Under the pieces are notes generated by a model. It saw nothing but the letters and a program-made list of their open reading frames with translations, was not told where the DNA came from and did no database searches. Positions 9,091-17,959 of a stretch of 64,000 nt of DNA are shown here, in pieces. Position 1 is the first letter of the stretch, and each line of letters begins with the position of its first letter. The position numbers and the translations under genes are program-made. This DNA is from Chloroherpetonaceae bacterium (GTDB taxonomy: Bacteria; Bacteroidota; Chlorobiia; Chlorobiales; Chloroherpetonaceae): positions 1 through 64,000 of the forward strand of contig JANQGG010000025.1 of NCBI GenBank assembly GCA_028277445.1. The letters run 5' to 3'.

Positions 9091-10296
9091 TTACTTTACG
9101 ATTCTGAGCTTTCCAACGGGTATTAATTTGGGTGAGCTTTTTTTTAGATCGGGTTGAACATATCCAAGCTTTGAGCCAACATACGATGGGTCGGCTTCAC
9201 AATAGAGCCTGTTGTTGTGTTTGTGAATTTTCCCTCTGGGCTCAACATTTGATCCTTTCACCGCAACCGAAACATGATTGGGGTATTCCAAGCCAATCAC
9301 ATCGTAACCTAAAACCCCGCGAACCAACGCAGCAAAAAGCACGCTTTGATCTTCACAATCCGAATATTTAGCCGTTAATGTTTCTTCAACAAAATTGGTA
9401 TGCTCCCCTTGCTTGGTTTCAAGATCATCTTTGTGCTTAAACCCATGATGGTGAAAGGCCATTAAAAACTCCAAAGCCTCTTCTTCAGAAAAGCCATTCT
9501 TCTCAATGATTTTTCTAAGTGGTTTTAAAACTTCTTCATATACGCGATAAGAAACCGGGTAATTAAAATAATGCGTTAGATGAATTTGAGGATAAGTTTT
9601 CAAATACTCAATCAAATACCGGTTGATTGAATATGATAGCTTATATGTATTGTTTTGATAGGTCCATTTCCTGTGCATCTTAAGATCTCGCGAGGGAAAC
9701 GTCGGAAACCGATTCGGCGCCAGTTTCATGGGCATGCACGATTGCTTAAGTTCTTCATTTAAATCAATAAAATATCCTTTTGGATTTTTTAAAGGTTGTC
9801 GTAAAAGAACGCCTTTCTGCAAATCAAAAAGCACAAATTTCTGCTCTTTAAACTCGAACATAACCCCATTATAAATAGGTAGATCGGCTTCTAATCCCAA
9901 CTCGTATCTGGACTCGTTTTTAAACAATTGCGCATTAATACCTATTGAACGCAAAATTAGCGCCATTGCAAATGCCTGATTTTTAGTATTTCCGGGGTAG
10001 AGTCTTTTGCTCACCTTATGAACCAAAACTACTCTAGCCCAGTCTGTATATTGGCGTTTTCTTGCAAAGCGTTCACATTGAAGCGCAATGGCTTGATAGT
10101 CGGGATAGAGTTGCTTCAAACGCAACACATAGTTCTGGGTTGTGATACCTGAAGCCGGATTTTTTGGAAAGTCCAAAGTCTGAATATGCGTAAAGCGCCA
10201 TCCGAAAACAGTGGTTTCTAATCGCGACTTTGCTTCCACCGAATGAGGATGAATGGCAACGCAAAGCATGAAAAATATAACGTTGGCTAATTTCAC
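9091..10296 (-). CDS. Secreted transglutaminase-like cysteine protein
   Basis: A 401-residue protein with an N-terminal signal peptide ('MKLANVIFFMLCVAIHPHSVEA'). The C-terminal third carries a transglutaminase-like catalytic arrangement: Cys in 'AKYSDCEDQSVLFAALVR', His in 'YPNHVSVAV' and an Asp in 'CEADPSYVGSKLGYV'. The N-terminal part has no family I can name, although 'RFARKRQYTDWARVVLVHKVSKRLYP' suggests a second, perhaps inactive, papain-like module. It probably acts in the periplasm as a protease or protein-processing enzyme. It sits between aroE and lspA, all on the minus strand, so co-transcription is possible but functionally uninformative. Confidence 0.72.
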   Translation of the reverse strand: MKLANVIFFMLCVAIHPHSVEAKSRLETTVFGWRFTHIQTLDFPKNPASGITTQNYVLRLKQLYPDYQAIALQCERFARKRQYTDWARVVLVHKVSKRLYPGNTKNQAFAMALILRSIGINAQLFKNESRYELGLEADLPIYNGVMFEFKEQKFVLFDLQKGVLLRQPLKNPKGYFIDLNEELKQSCMPMKLAPNRFPTFPSRDLKMHRKWTYQNNTYKLSYSINRYLIEYLKTYPQIHLTHYFNYPVSYRVYEEVLKPLRKIIEKNGFSEEEALEFLMAFHHHGFKHKDDLETKQGEHTNFVEETLTAKYSDCEDQSVLFAALVRGVLGYDVIGLEYPNHVSVAVKGSNVEPRGKIHKHNNRLYCEADPSYVGSKLGYVQPDLKKSSPKLIPVGKLRIVK

Positions 10297-10368
10297 CTTA
10301 GTTTTAAAATCCGAAATGAGTTGGCCAGAAATGAAAATCAGACTAATAGCTACGTAAAACTGTGTGTG

Positions 10369-11265
10369 TTAAATCAGGTTGTTTTCCAGTCGTTTGATTA
10401 TAGCATGCTTAACATTGAAAAGCGGCATATCGTGCCCTGTCCATAGCTTAAAGGATTGTGAAGCCTGGGCTATGAGCATTCCGATGCCATTGATAACCGT
10501 TGCGCCTTGCTCTCTGGCCTGAATTAAAAATGGCGTATAAAAAGGGTTATATACCAAATCGTAGATAATATGTTGCGGCGTCCATAGTTTCATATCATCG
10601 GGTATCAGTGTTTGAGCGTCAGCCGATGAAGCGCTATGTCCGGTTTTTTTTGTTCCCAACGGGGTTGCATTAACCACTAAGGTACAAGTTTTTAAAAGCT
10701 CAAAGGTCTCCGGGTCTTCTTGCTGATGAACGTCTATTGTTATCCTTGTACTCTGCCTGAGCATATCCTTCTTGAGTTCTTCACCCCGTTGAACTGTTCT
10801 GGATATGATATGAATTGAGGCTGGCTCAAAATAGCTTCTTAAGGCATGGATAGCTGCTCGCGCGGCGCCGCCGTTGCCAAAAATTGCAACATGGCCGCCT
10901 TTGATAAGCTTTTCGTGGGTCTGTAACGGTTCAGAAAACCCGTAGCTATCGGTGTTATGGCCGATCAGCTGCCCGTCCTGATTTAGAATGGTATTGACCG
11001 CTTGAATTTCTGATGCTGCCGGAGAAAGCTGATCAAGATATTTGATCACGCGTTCTTTGTATGGAATCGTAACATTAAATCCGGCAATTCCCATGGCACG
11101 CATACCATTTAAAACATCTTCAAGCTCTTCCGAGGAAGCAATGTTAAAAATGGTGTAATAATAATTTAGGCCTAAATGGTCGATAGCGGTGTTATGAAGA
11201 AGTGGTGAAAGCGAATAATCGACTTGATGGCCCAGTAACCCTAAAATTTTTACAGCTTTGCTCAT
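10369..11265 (-). CDS. aroE: Shikimate dehydrogenase
   Basis: A 298-residue NADP-dependent enzyme reducing 3-dehydroshikimate to shikimate. Conserved elements are the substrate-binding 'DYSLSPLLHN', the catalytic Lys in 'NVTIPYKERV', the Asp of 'GHNTDSYGF', the nucleotide loop 'GNGGAARAAIHAL', 'VVNATPLG' and the C-terminal 'INGIGMLIAQA'. Length is at the upper end for the family (270-290). It follows the TPR gene by 40 bp on the same strand. The aromatic pathway gene trpD is 15 kb away, so there is no aromatic operon here. Confidence 0.94.
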   Translation of the reverse strand: MSKAVKILGLLGHQVDYSLSPLLHNTAIDHLGLNYYYTIFNIASSEELEDVLNGMRAMGIAGFNVTIPYKERVIKYLDQLSPAASEIQAVNTILNQDGQLIGHNTDSYGFSEPLQTHEKLIKGGHVAIFGNGGAARAAIHALRSYFEPASIHIISRTVQRGEELKKDMLRQSTRITIDVHQQEDPETFELLKTCTLVVNATPLGTKKTGHSASSADAQTLIPDDMKLWTPQHIIYDLVYNPFYTPFLIQAREQGATVINGIGMLIAQASQSFKLWTGHDMPLFNVKHAIIKRLENNLI

Positions 11266-11305
11266 GCAAATAAGAAATGATAAAAAGGGGGAACAAAAAA
11301 TTGGA

Positions 11306-12715
11306 TTAAATACCTAACTTTTTAACAACTTTCGGGTCTAAAACCAAATCCGGAAATGCTTCTTTAATCAGTGTTTTCTTTTCCACATCATACTCCAATG
11401 ATTGCTTCAAACATCTTAATGTTTCATTGGTTTTACCTTGGGCATGATAGCCAACGGCCATTTCGAAATACGCATCGGCATGTTTCGGGTTTAGTTCAAT
11501 AACCTTTAAAAATGCTTCAATGGCACGTTGGTAATGGTTGGTTTCTAAAAACAGAGACGCCAAATCGAACCAGGCTTGTGGGCTTAATGGATTGATCTCA
11601 ATAATTTTATTATAGGTTACGATCGACTCGTAAAAATAACCCAAATTGTACTCAATATCTGCTTTGGCCTGAAGGTAATCCAAATTTTCAGGTACAAGCG
11701 TTACCGCCTGCTGTATTGCACCCAATGCTAGCGCGTGAGAATTGATCATATCGTAAGAACACGCTAACGAATACCAGGCGTCGGCAAAACCCTGATCCAA
11801 CGATACCACTTGCTCATAGTAAGTTATCGCAGATTGAAACTCTTCCAATTCTTCATACGCAGAGGCAATATTAAACAATGTATCCAGATCTTCCGGCTCA
11901 AACTCAAGTGTTTTTACATAACTTTCAATAGCCTCGCGCAAATGTCCCATACTAACAAGAACATTACCACGGTTATACCATGCCGATGAAAATTCATCAC
12001 GAATGGCAACTGCCATATCGTAACTATATACGGCATCGTTAAATCGTTTTAACTTGCTTAAAACAATACCACGATTATACCAGGTGTTGCTACTGTAGGG
12101 ATCAATATCTATATGGCGTTCATAAGCCGAAACGCTTTCGTTCAATAAGCCTAACATATCCAGGGTATAACCAAGCTCATACCAGGCTTCCCTGTGGTTA
12201 GGATTGAGTTTTAAACAGCGATCAAATTGAATTTTTGCTTCGGTATATTTTTCAAGATGTTGAAGCGAAAGGGCTTTACTGAAATACAGCTCGTCATCTT
12301 CCGGGGAAAGTGAAATTGCTTGATTTAACGCTTCTATCGCCTTAGAGGAATACCCAACATTTTCATAGGCCATGCCAAGATTCAACAAAATTTCCGTATC
12401 CGTTGGATTTAATGCTATGGCTTTTTCAAACGATTTAATGGATTCTTCGTAATATCCGTTATTATTTAATGAAACGCCTCGTTTAAACCAGCTATCACTA
12501 CTGAATGGCGCTACTTGAATCAAATGCTCGGCTACTTTTAAAGCGTTTTTAATCTCACCTTGATCTAACAGATTAAAAAACAACTCATCCAATACATCCG
12601 TATCATACAGCGTACTCAGGTGATTTTCATTAAATTGAAACGTATTTTTCTTACCTTCACCTTTTGACTCTCGGGGATTATCAGGACCTTCATCAAAAAA
12701 CCCGTAATCATTCAT
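11306..12715 (-). CDS. TPR-repeat protein
   Basis: A 469-residue soluble protein without a signal peptide, built almost wholly of about twelve tetratricopeptide repeats from ~residue 55 onward, with the usual W/L/G/Y/A/F/A/P pattern (e.g. 'AWYELGYTLDMLGLLNESV', 'AWYNRGNVLVSMGHLREAI'). The first ~30 residues are charged and low complexity. Such proteins are scaffolds for complexes; nothing here names the partner. TPR proteins of similar build are common in Chlorobi and Bacteroidetes. It lies just upstream of aroE and is divergent from the tRNA-Arg gene, whose 5' end is 123 bp away. Confidence 0.85.
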   Translation of the reverse strand: MNDYGFFDEGPDNPRESKGEGKKNTFQFNENHLSTLYDTDVLDELFFNLLDQGEIKNALKVAEHLIQVAPFSSDSWFKRGVSLNNNGYYEESIKSFEKAIALNPTDTEILLNLGMAYENVGYSSKAIEALNQAISLSPEDDELYFSKALSLQHLEKYTEAKIQFDRCLKLNPNHREAWYELGYTLDMLGLLNESVSAYERHIDIDPYSSNTWYNRGIVLSKLKRFNDAVYSYDMAVAIRDEFSSAWYNRGNVLVSMGHLREAIESYVKTLEFEPEDLDTLFNIASAYEELEEFQSAITYYEQVVSLDQGFADAWYSLACSYDMINSHALALGAIQQAVTLVPENLDYLQAKADIEYNLGYFYESIVTYNKIIEINPLSPQAWFDLASLFLETNHYQRAIEAFLKVIELNPKHADAYFEMAVGYHAQGKTNETLRCLKQSLEYDVEKKTLIKEAFPDLVLDPKVVKKLGI

Positions 12716-12838
12716 AAAATTAAGACGTGTTTGTGCCGTTTTTGTTCAATGACGCTATAACTTAAAAAATAAATCTCATTTAATAGAAAAAAAACAGGCG
12801 AAAAATCAATCAACTATTTTGTATAATGCCAAATAATT

Positions 12839-12912
12839 GTGCCAGTAGCTCAATTGGATAGAGCGGCAGCCTCCGGAGCTGCAGGTTGTGAGTTCGATCC
12901 TCGCCTGGCACA
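12839..12912 (+). tRNA. tRNA-Arg (anticodon CCG)
   Basis: A complete cloverleaf can be drawn: acceptor stem GTGCCAG/CTGGCAC (12839-12845 with 12905-12911), D arm GCTC...GAGC, anticodon stem GCAGC/GCTGC closing the 7-base loop CTCCGGA (anticodon CCG), T arm GTGAG/CTCGC with TTCGATC loop, discriminator A at 12912. No CCA is encoded. It decodes CGG arginine codons. Confidence 0.95.
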
Positions 12913-12932
12913 CTTTTCATTTCTTAGCCAAA

Positions 12933-13355
12933 CTACTTAAAGAGTTTAACTAAACGTTCTGTTAAATCCTTTGATACTGAGATTAAATTTTTAAAAATAT
13001 TTTTGTATTCGAACGGTTCGCGCTTAATAAATCCATCGTCATTACTTTCAATAAATCGCTCACAATACTCCTTTAAATACATTTGCATTCTTAGCTGAAG
13101 CCTCCGATAGCGCATTTCCCCAAGGTAGTTCATAATAGCGCGTTCATTGGCTTGTTTCATACGAGTGACCGAATCAATATCACAATGTTCATGAACGCGT
13201 TTCATTTCATCAAGACGCGCCATCAAATAATCGGATTCCTGCTTACTGAGTTGTCCTGAGTGAAGGTATAATTCCGGAATTTCTAAAAAATCAAAATTTT
13301 CGAGCTCTACATTTTCCAGAAGTTTCTCATTTTTTTTAGCAATTTTCCCAGTCAT
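12933..13355 (-). CDS. Hypothetical protein, helical
   Basis: A 140-residue charged, soluble, probably all-helical protein with no signal or membrane segment. Short motifs such as 'YLHSGQLSKQESDYLMARLDEMKRVHEHC' and 'MRYRRLQLRMQMYLKEYCERF' suggest coiled-coil or helical hairpins. The ATG has a plausible purine-rich site upstream (aggagg). I do not recognise the family. It lies between the tRNA-Arg gene and uvrC, on the uvrC strand, 145 bp after uvrC. Confidence 0.7.
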   Translation of the reverse strand: MTGKIAKKNEKLLENVELENFDFLEIPELYLHSGQLSKQESDYLMARLDEMKRVHEHCDIDSVTRMKQANERAIMNYLGEMRYRRLQLRMQMYLKEYCERFIESNDDGFIKREPFEYKNIFKNLISVSKDLTERLVKLFK

Positions 13356-13500
13356 AATTTTAAATCCTCCTGACTACTCAACGTATGTTGAATGATATCA
13401 ACTACAATTTTTGAATTTACAAACTTCCTATTAAAGTCAAAAGATTGTTTATCCGGCACTATCAACAATCCTAAAACAGGCGTTTGATCAGGTAAAAAGG

Positions 13501-15459
13501 CTATTTACTATTGTTTTCGTTTGAAATACTTTCCGGTTTGTGAGTTTTATCAAAATATTTTATCACATTTTCAGCGGCTTTTTTTCCGACCACATTTGCA
13601 ATTGCATCAACGGTTTGTGTTTTAACGGCTTTTACCGAACCGAATGTTTTTAAAAGTTGCTTGGCTTTTTCTTCGCCGATCCCTTTTATTTCGGTTAATT
13701 GGGTGTGCAATGTTCGTTTTGAACGTTTTTCACGATGAAAGGTGATTGCAAAGCGATGGGCTTCGTCGCGAATTTGCTGCAATAGTTTTATGGACGATGA
13801 CGTTTTCGGCAAATTATGCGAGTACTGCTCATTTGGGAAAAACACTTCTTCAAATCGTTTTGCCAATCCTATAATGGGAATTGCTTTCTCATGGTCTTTT
13901 AAGACGTGATAAGCTGAAGAAAGCTGCCCTTTACCGCCATCAACCACAATTAAATCGGGCAAAGGCAATTCATTGGAAAGCGAGCCAAAATAACGCCGAT
14001 GAATAATTTCAGCCATTGAAGCAAAATCATCAGGTCCACTCACGGTTTTGATGGTGAATTTCCGGTAATCCGATTTTCTTGGTTTACCATCCACAAAACA
14101 TACCATCGAAGCCACGGCATCTTTCCCCTGGAAGTTGGAATTATCAAAACACTCTATGCGACGAGGCGCTGTTTTCAAACGCAGATCACGCTGCAATGAA
14201 TGGACGCTTCTGGGGATTGCCATAGCTTCGCCACGTTTTTGTTTTTGAAGCTTATACTCAGCTAATAAATGACGGGCATTCGCCATACACATCCCCACCA
14301 ACTTAGCTTTATCGCCTATCTGTGGAACGATCACCTTGATTTTTTTATCTTCGCCGGTTTCTTTAAACCGTTTTTGGGTAAGCGCTTCAATGACTTCCAA
14401 ATCAGAGGGCAACAAAGGCGCAAAAATTTCATCGGGCAGGTTGTCGGTAGTATCGATATAATACTTTTCCATCAGCTTGCTGATCAAATCCTCATCGGCC
14501 TCGTCTTCAATGTTGGAAAAATAATAATGCTGAGAGCCCAATAACTTGCCATCACGGACTTTAAAAATTGTGCCGCAAGCATCATCAGCTTCCCGCGCGA
14601 TGGCAAAAATATCACGGTCGCGTTCATCAACACTCACAACGCGTTGTTTCGAAGAATACCGCTCTATAGCTTCCAACTGGCGTTTAAGTTCGGCGGCATA
14701 CTCAAATTTTAATTCCCTGGCATAGGCTTTCATTCTATGGGTTAATGATTGCACCAAATCACGGGTTTTCCCTTTCAACAACTTTTTAACTTCTTCAATC
14801 ATGGCATCATAGTCCTCTTCGGACTGGTAGCCCACACAAGGTCCTTGACATTTTTTGATGTGGTAATCCAGGCACACTTTGAACTTTCCGGCAGCAATGC
14901 TCTCAGGCGTCATTTTAAAATGGCAGCTTCGAACCTGAAAAATATCCGAGATGGCTTCCAAAACCAGCTTCATTTGCCGCACTTCGGTATAAGGGCCAAA
15001 GTATTTTGAACCGTCGCGTCGTAATGTCCGTGTTGCAAACACTCGCGGGAAGCGTTCATTGGTGATGCAAATGTAGGGAAAGCTTTTATCGTCTTTAAGA
15101 TTGATGTTATATCTGGGCTTAAACTGCTTGATGAGATTGTTTTCCAGGATCAACGCTTCAACTTCCGAACCGGTGATGATCAGCTCAAAATCGGCGATGC
15201 GTTTAACCAACAGCCTTGTTTTGCCATTATGTTCTTTGAGATTTCTAAAGTAAGATAGTACACGCGCGCGAAGGTTTTTTGCTTTGCCAATGTAGATGAT
15301 TTTATCATCTTTATCTTTAAAGTGATAGACACCTGGAGAGGTTGGCAATGTTTCCAACTTTTTTTTAAGCGCTTCGGATAATCGCAAGTCTTGGGATTGA
15401 AGTGGCGGGTTGGTTATTGTCCCGCTTTCTGTGATTTTAGGATCGGATTCTTCCACCAT
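13501..15459 (-). CDS. uvrC: Excinuclease ABC subunit C
   Basis: A 652-residue nucleotide-excision-repair nuclease making the 3' and 5' incisions around UvrB-bound lesions. Domains in order: GIY-YIG nuclease (~35-120, 'GVYHFKDKDDKIIYIGKAKNLRARV'-type motif), Cys-rich stretch 'KVCLDYHIKKCQGPCVG', UVR motif (~210-250), RNase H-like C-terminal nuclease ('RRIECFDNSNFQG', 'DLIVVDGGKGQ') and a double helix-hairpin-helix ('EIKGIGEEKAKQLLKTFGS'). Length fits (600-650). It is divergent from the nitrilase-family gene with only 54 bp between the starts, so the promoters overlap. Confidence 0.95.
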   Translation of the reverse strand: MVEESDPKITESGTITNPPLQSQDLRLSEALKKKLETLPTSPGVYHFKDKDDKIIYIGKAKNLRARVLSYFRNLKEHNGKTRLLVKRIADFELIITGSEVEALILENNLIKQFKPRYNINLKDDKSFPYICITNERFPRVFATRTLRRDGSKYFGPYTEVRQMKLVLEAISDIFQVRSCHFKMTPESIAAGKFKVCLDYHIKKCQGPCVGYQSEEDYDAMIEEVKKLLKGKTRDLVQSLTHRMKAYARELKFEYAAELKRQLEAIERYSSKQRVVSVDERDRDIFAIAREADDACGTIFKVRDGKLLGSQHYYFSNIEDEADEDLISKLMEKYYIDTTDNLPDEIFAPLLPSDLEVIEALTQKRFKETGEDKKIKVIVPQIGDKAKLVGMCMANARHLLAEYKLQKQKRGEAMAIPRSVHSLQRDLRLKTAPRRIECFDNSNFQGKDAVASMVCFVDGKPRKSDYRKFTIKTVSGPDDFASMAEIIHRRYFGSLSNELPLPDLIVVDGGKGQLSSAYHVLKDHEKAIPIIGLAKRFEEVFFPNEQYSHNLPKTSSSIKLLQQIRDEAHRFAITFHREKRSKRTLHTQLTEIKGIGEEKAKQLLKTFGSVKAVKTQTVDAIANVVGKKAAENVIKYFDKTHKPESISNENNSK

Positions 15460-15513
15460 AATTGCTTACAATGTCTAAAGTAATACTGCATCTGAATAAA
15501 CAACATTTAAGGT

Positions 15514-16317
15514 ATGAAAACCAAGCTTAAACTTGCTGTCGTTCAGTTTTCACCCGAACACTCCATGCAAGAAAAAAACATGGCGCAACTTTCAGCGCTT
15601 ATAGAAAACCATTCCGCTGATGTGTTTGTCTTGCCTGAGCTTTGCCTTACCGGTTATTTTTTTTCTTCGTCTGATCAGGCCGCTCAATTGGCTGAAACCA
15701 AAAATGGCCCAAGTCTGTCATTTTTTCAACAACTGGCTCAAGAAAAAAATGCCTTGGTTGTTGGCGGATTTATAGAAAAGTCTGCCGATAAGCTCTATAA
15801 TTCAGTCGCCTTAACGATTCCTGAGCAATCCGAGCCAGTCATCTATCAAAAAACGCATTTGTTCTACCAAGAGCCAAGCACGTTCTCACAAGGTAATACC
15901 GGTTTTTTTAGCTTTTACGATTCTGTGCGCGATGTTTCAATCGGGATGATGATTTGTTATGACTGGCGGTTTCCCGAAGTTACCCGCTTATTAGCCCTGC
16001 AAGGCGCCGATTTGATCGTCTGCCCGTCTAACCTGATCACCAACATCTGGCAAAAAGTGTTGCCGGCGCGCGCCATTGAAAATAAAGTTTATATTGCCGT
16101 TGCCAACCGTTGCGGGCAAGAGGAGGCAACACACGAAACGTTAACCTTCACCGGCCACTCAGCCATTTATAAGTATAACGGGGATGAACTGGCCAAAGCG
16201 CCGCATAATGAGGATTGCGTGATCGTTACCGATTTTTACCCGAAAGAAACCCGCAATAAATCAATTGGCGACTACAACGATATGTTCCGCGACAGATCGC
16301 CTCAATTTTATTCATAA
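15514..16317 (+). CDS. Nitrilase-superfamily carbon-nitrogen hydrolase
   Basis: A 267-residue cytosolic amidase of the nitrilase superfamily. The Glu-Lys-Cys catalytic triad is visible: Glu in 'VLPELCLTGYF', Lys in 'IYQKTHLFYQEP' and Cys in 'MMICYDWRFPE'. Members include omega-amidase, carbamoylputrescine amidase and deaminated glutathione amidase; sequence alone does not settle the substrate. The translation start is close to uvrC's, in divergent orientation. Downstream there is about 870 bp of repeat-rich, gene-free DNA. Confidence 0.85.
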   Translation: MKTKLKLAVVQFSPEHSMQEKNMAQLSALIENHSADVFVLPELCLTGYFFSSSDQAAQLAETKNGPSLSFFQQLAQEKNALVVGGFIEKSADKLYNSVALTIPEQSEPVIYQKTHLFYQEPSTFSQGNTGFFSFYDSVRDVSIGMMICYDWRFPEVTRLLALQGADLIVCPSNLITNIWQKVLPARAIENKVYIAVANRCGQEEATHETLTFTGHSAIYKYNGDELAKAPHNEDCVIVTDFYPKETRNKSIGDYNDMFRDRSPQFYS

Positions 16318-16426
16318 CTTACGAAAACTCCAACAGAGCGATATTCAGAGTTGACTGTTTGAACCGGCCAAAAATAAATGGATAAGGGTAAAAATTGTCT
16401 TTTTGGAACCCGCCAAAATTTTGTCT

Positions 16427-16645
16427 TCCGATGACGAATTTATAATTGAGCATATGTCTTATGAAGTCATTGCAATGAGTGCTTCGGCGCGGCTCAGCAT
16501 AAACTCCGCGAAGAAGCAATCCAGACGCATTTTCTGGATCGCCGCACGCCTTACAGGCGTTCGCGATGACCTGTTAAAAAATAATTCGTCATTTCTTTTT
16601 TGTGTTTTTGGCTATTCACACCAAAAATTTCCGATTGCTAATGAC
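16427..16645 (+). repeat. Dispersed repeat family A, copy 2
   Basis: A direct copy of the element at 161-347. It keeps the same start ('atgacgaatttataattg') and end ('ccgattgctaatgac') but has an additional segment ('gcttcggcgcggctcagc' region) in the middle. The matching blocks are nearly identical, so the copies are related by recent duplication or movement. Confidence 0.75.
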
Positions 16646-16656
16646 TTGTTTAGAAA

Positions 16657-16775
16657 CTAATGATTAAAAAGTCTCCACCCTTGTCATGCCCCGATTTAGT
16701 CAGGGCATCCAGTAGCTGTAGTATTTTTTTGCCATCGTTATGGATCACCCGGATAAACCGGGTGATCACATTAAG
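16657..16775 (-). repeat. Dispersed repeat family C, copy 1 (inverted relative to 30.5 kb copy)
   Basis: About 120 bp running from 'ctaatgattaaaaag' to 'gggtgatcacattaa', containing two nested hairpins (ccccgattta...agtcagggc-type and acccggataaaccgggt). The reverse complement recurs at 30456-30575 with only scattered differences. Confidence 0.8.
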
Positions 16776-17078
16776 GCAAGTGAAATGATTTTTCACTTAA
16801 GAAAATATCATGTTTTTCAAACCAGCTTATTATTAATCCGGTGTTTTTATAATCGTATTACTTTCTTTCCTGAATTGGTTACCAGGCAGCTTGCTGATTG
16901 CCTTCCGAAGCGCTGCTGAAAAACTAACGAAGGGGGATACAAACTGCAAAATCGGCATTTCGGCTCCGCTCAATGACCGATTTTTTATCATTAGAGATTT
17001 GCGTTTTTGGTTTTATCATCATTACCAATTTATCTTTTTGCGAGTCTGGCATTTTGAAAGATACAAACACAACTAAGT

Positions 17079-17170
17079 TAATGACGTGCTCTTATCCCAC
17101 GCAGCAGTGATGGTTTCGAAAACAAGGGGTTGCAACCCCTTGTTATAGCTAATAATAACGCGTCATTGGA
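17079..17170 (-). repeat. Dispersed repeat family B, copy 2 (palindrome intact)
   Basis: Inverted copy of the 41-133 element, including the identical perfect 24-base palindrome at 17121-17144 and flanking 'cttatcccac' / 'aataacgcgtcattgga'. It ends about 20 bp before the Crp/Fnr start codon, so it may overlap that gene's promoter. Confidence 0.78.
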
Positions 17171-17191
17171 AGGTGCAATAAATTTCCACAC

Positions 17192-17848
17192 ATGATACCT
17201 TTTATTGATCGATTACCGGAAGACGTGCAAAACGCATTATTGAACTCCGGGCGTTTAAAAGAATACCAAAAAAATGAAATCGTTTTTGAGGAGCATGCCT
17301 TCCCGGCTTTTTTTCCCATTATCCTAAATGGGCAGGTTAAAATTGTCAAGTATTTGGATGATGGGAAAGAAACCATTATTAATATTTTCGGCCCGAACGA
17401 TGTAATGCTCATCCCCCCGTTAATCGATAATCACCCTTTTCCTGCCACCTGCATCGCGCTGGCTTCTTCCAAGATCCTGCGAATTACGCGCGAACAGTTT
17501 TTAACGTTTTTACACGATGAACCCGAATTTTCAATGGCCATCATAGCTGAACTGTGCAAGTTGTTGCGTGAAAAAAATACCGTCATTCGGGGGCTGGCCA
17601 CAAAATCACCCGAACACCGCATCATTGTTACGCTGATTCGATTGTTTAAAAAAGTAAGCGTTCCTTCAACTGCCAGCACAATGATCCCCATTAAACGCCG
17701 CGATGTTGCCGATATGGCCGGACTAACCACCGAAACCACCATTCGTGTTATCCGGCAACTGGCCAAAGACGGATTCATTCGAATTGAAAAAGGGAAAATT
17801 TATATCGATAATCTTAAGGGACTTCAAGAACGGCTTAAATTGCTCTAA
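17192..17848 (+). CDS. Crp/Fnr family transcriptional regulator
   Basis: A 218-residue regulator with an N-terminal cyclic-nucleotide-binding-type beta barrel (~10-125, 'GQVKIVKYLDDGKETIINIFGPND') and a C-terminal winged helix (~150-215) whose recognition region reads 'RRDVADMAGLTTETTIRVIRQL'. It lacks the N-terminal cysteine cluster of Fnr, so it is not an iron-sulfur O2 sensor of that kind. It is convergent with hcp, the target typically controlled by DNR/NnrR-like Crp/Fnr regulators responding to nitric oxide. That link is an inference from position. Repeat B copy 2 lies directly upstream. Confidence 0.88.
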   Translation: MIPFIDRLPEDVQNALLNSGRLKEYQKNEIVFEEHAFPAFFPIILNGQVKIVKYLDDGKETIINIFGPNDVMLIPPLIDNHPFPATCIALASSKILRITREQFLTFLHDEPEFSMAIIAELCKLLREKNTVIRGLATKSPEHRIIVTLIRLFKKVSVPSTASTMIPIKRRDVADMAGLTTETTIRVIRQLAKDGFIRIEKGKIYIDNLKGLQERLKLL

Positions 17849-17856
17849 AAAAAGAA

Positions 17857-17888
17857 AGGATAAAAACCCATCCCGGATTTTTATCCTT
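17857..17888. terminator. Bidirectional hairpin between the Crp/Fnr gene and hcp
   Basis: A perfect 11 bp stem (aaggataaaaa / tttttatcctt) with a 10-base loop lies 9 bp after the Crp/Fnr stop. On the minus strand it is followed by a T-rich run (ctttctttttttag), as expected for hcp termination; it can serve both convergent genes. Confidence 0.75.
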
Positions 17889-17902
17889 ACCAAATGAACT
17901 AT

Positions 17903-17945
17903 CCCCACAAGCTGTGGGGTATTGAACCCTAAAACAAAATCAAAT
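17903..17945 (+). repeat. Short hairpin plus shared motif
   Basis: A 7 bp stem (ccccaca / tgtgggg) is followed by 'attgaaccctaaaacaaaat'. The same motif with few changes ('attgaaccctaaagcagaat') occurs at 59663-59684, in another gene-poor place. It may be the remnant of an element end. Confidence 0.4.
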
Positions 17946-17959
17946 TACTAAGCTAAGCT

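Larger units (their letters stand above)
16318..17191. other. Repeat-rich gene-free stretch
   Basis: About 870 bp without a credible gene; open frames here are short and run through repeat sequence. It contains repeat A copy 2, repeat C copy 1, a short sequence shared with 30.78-30.83 kb ('attaatccggtgttttt'-type, inverted) and repeat B copy 2, packed head to tail. This looks like a landing site for dispersed elements between two unrelated genes. Confidence 0.7.
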
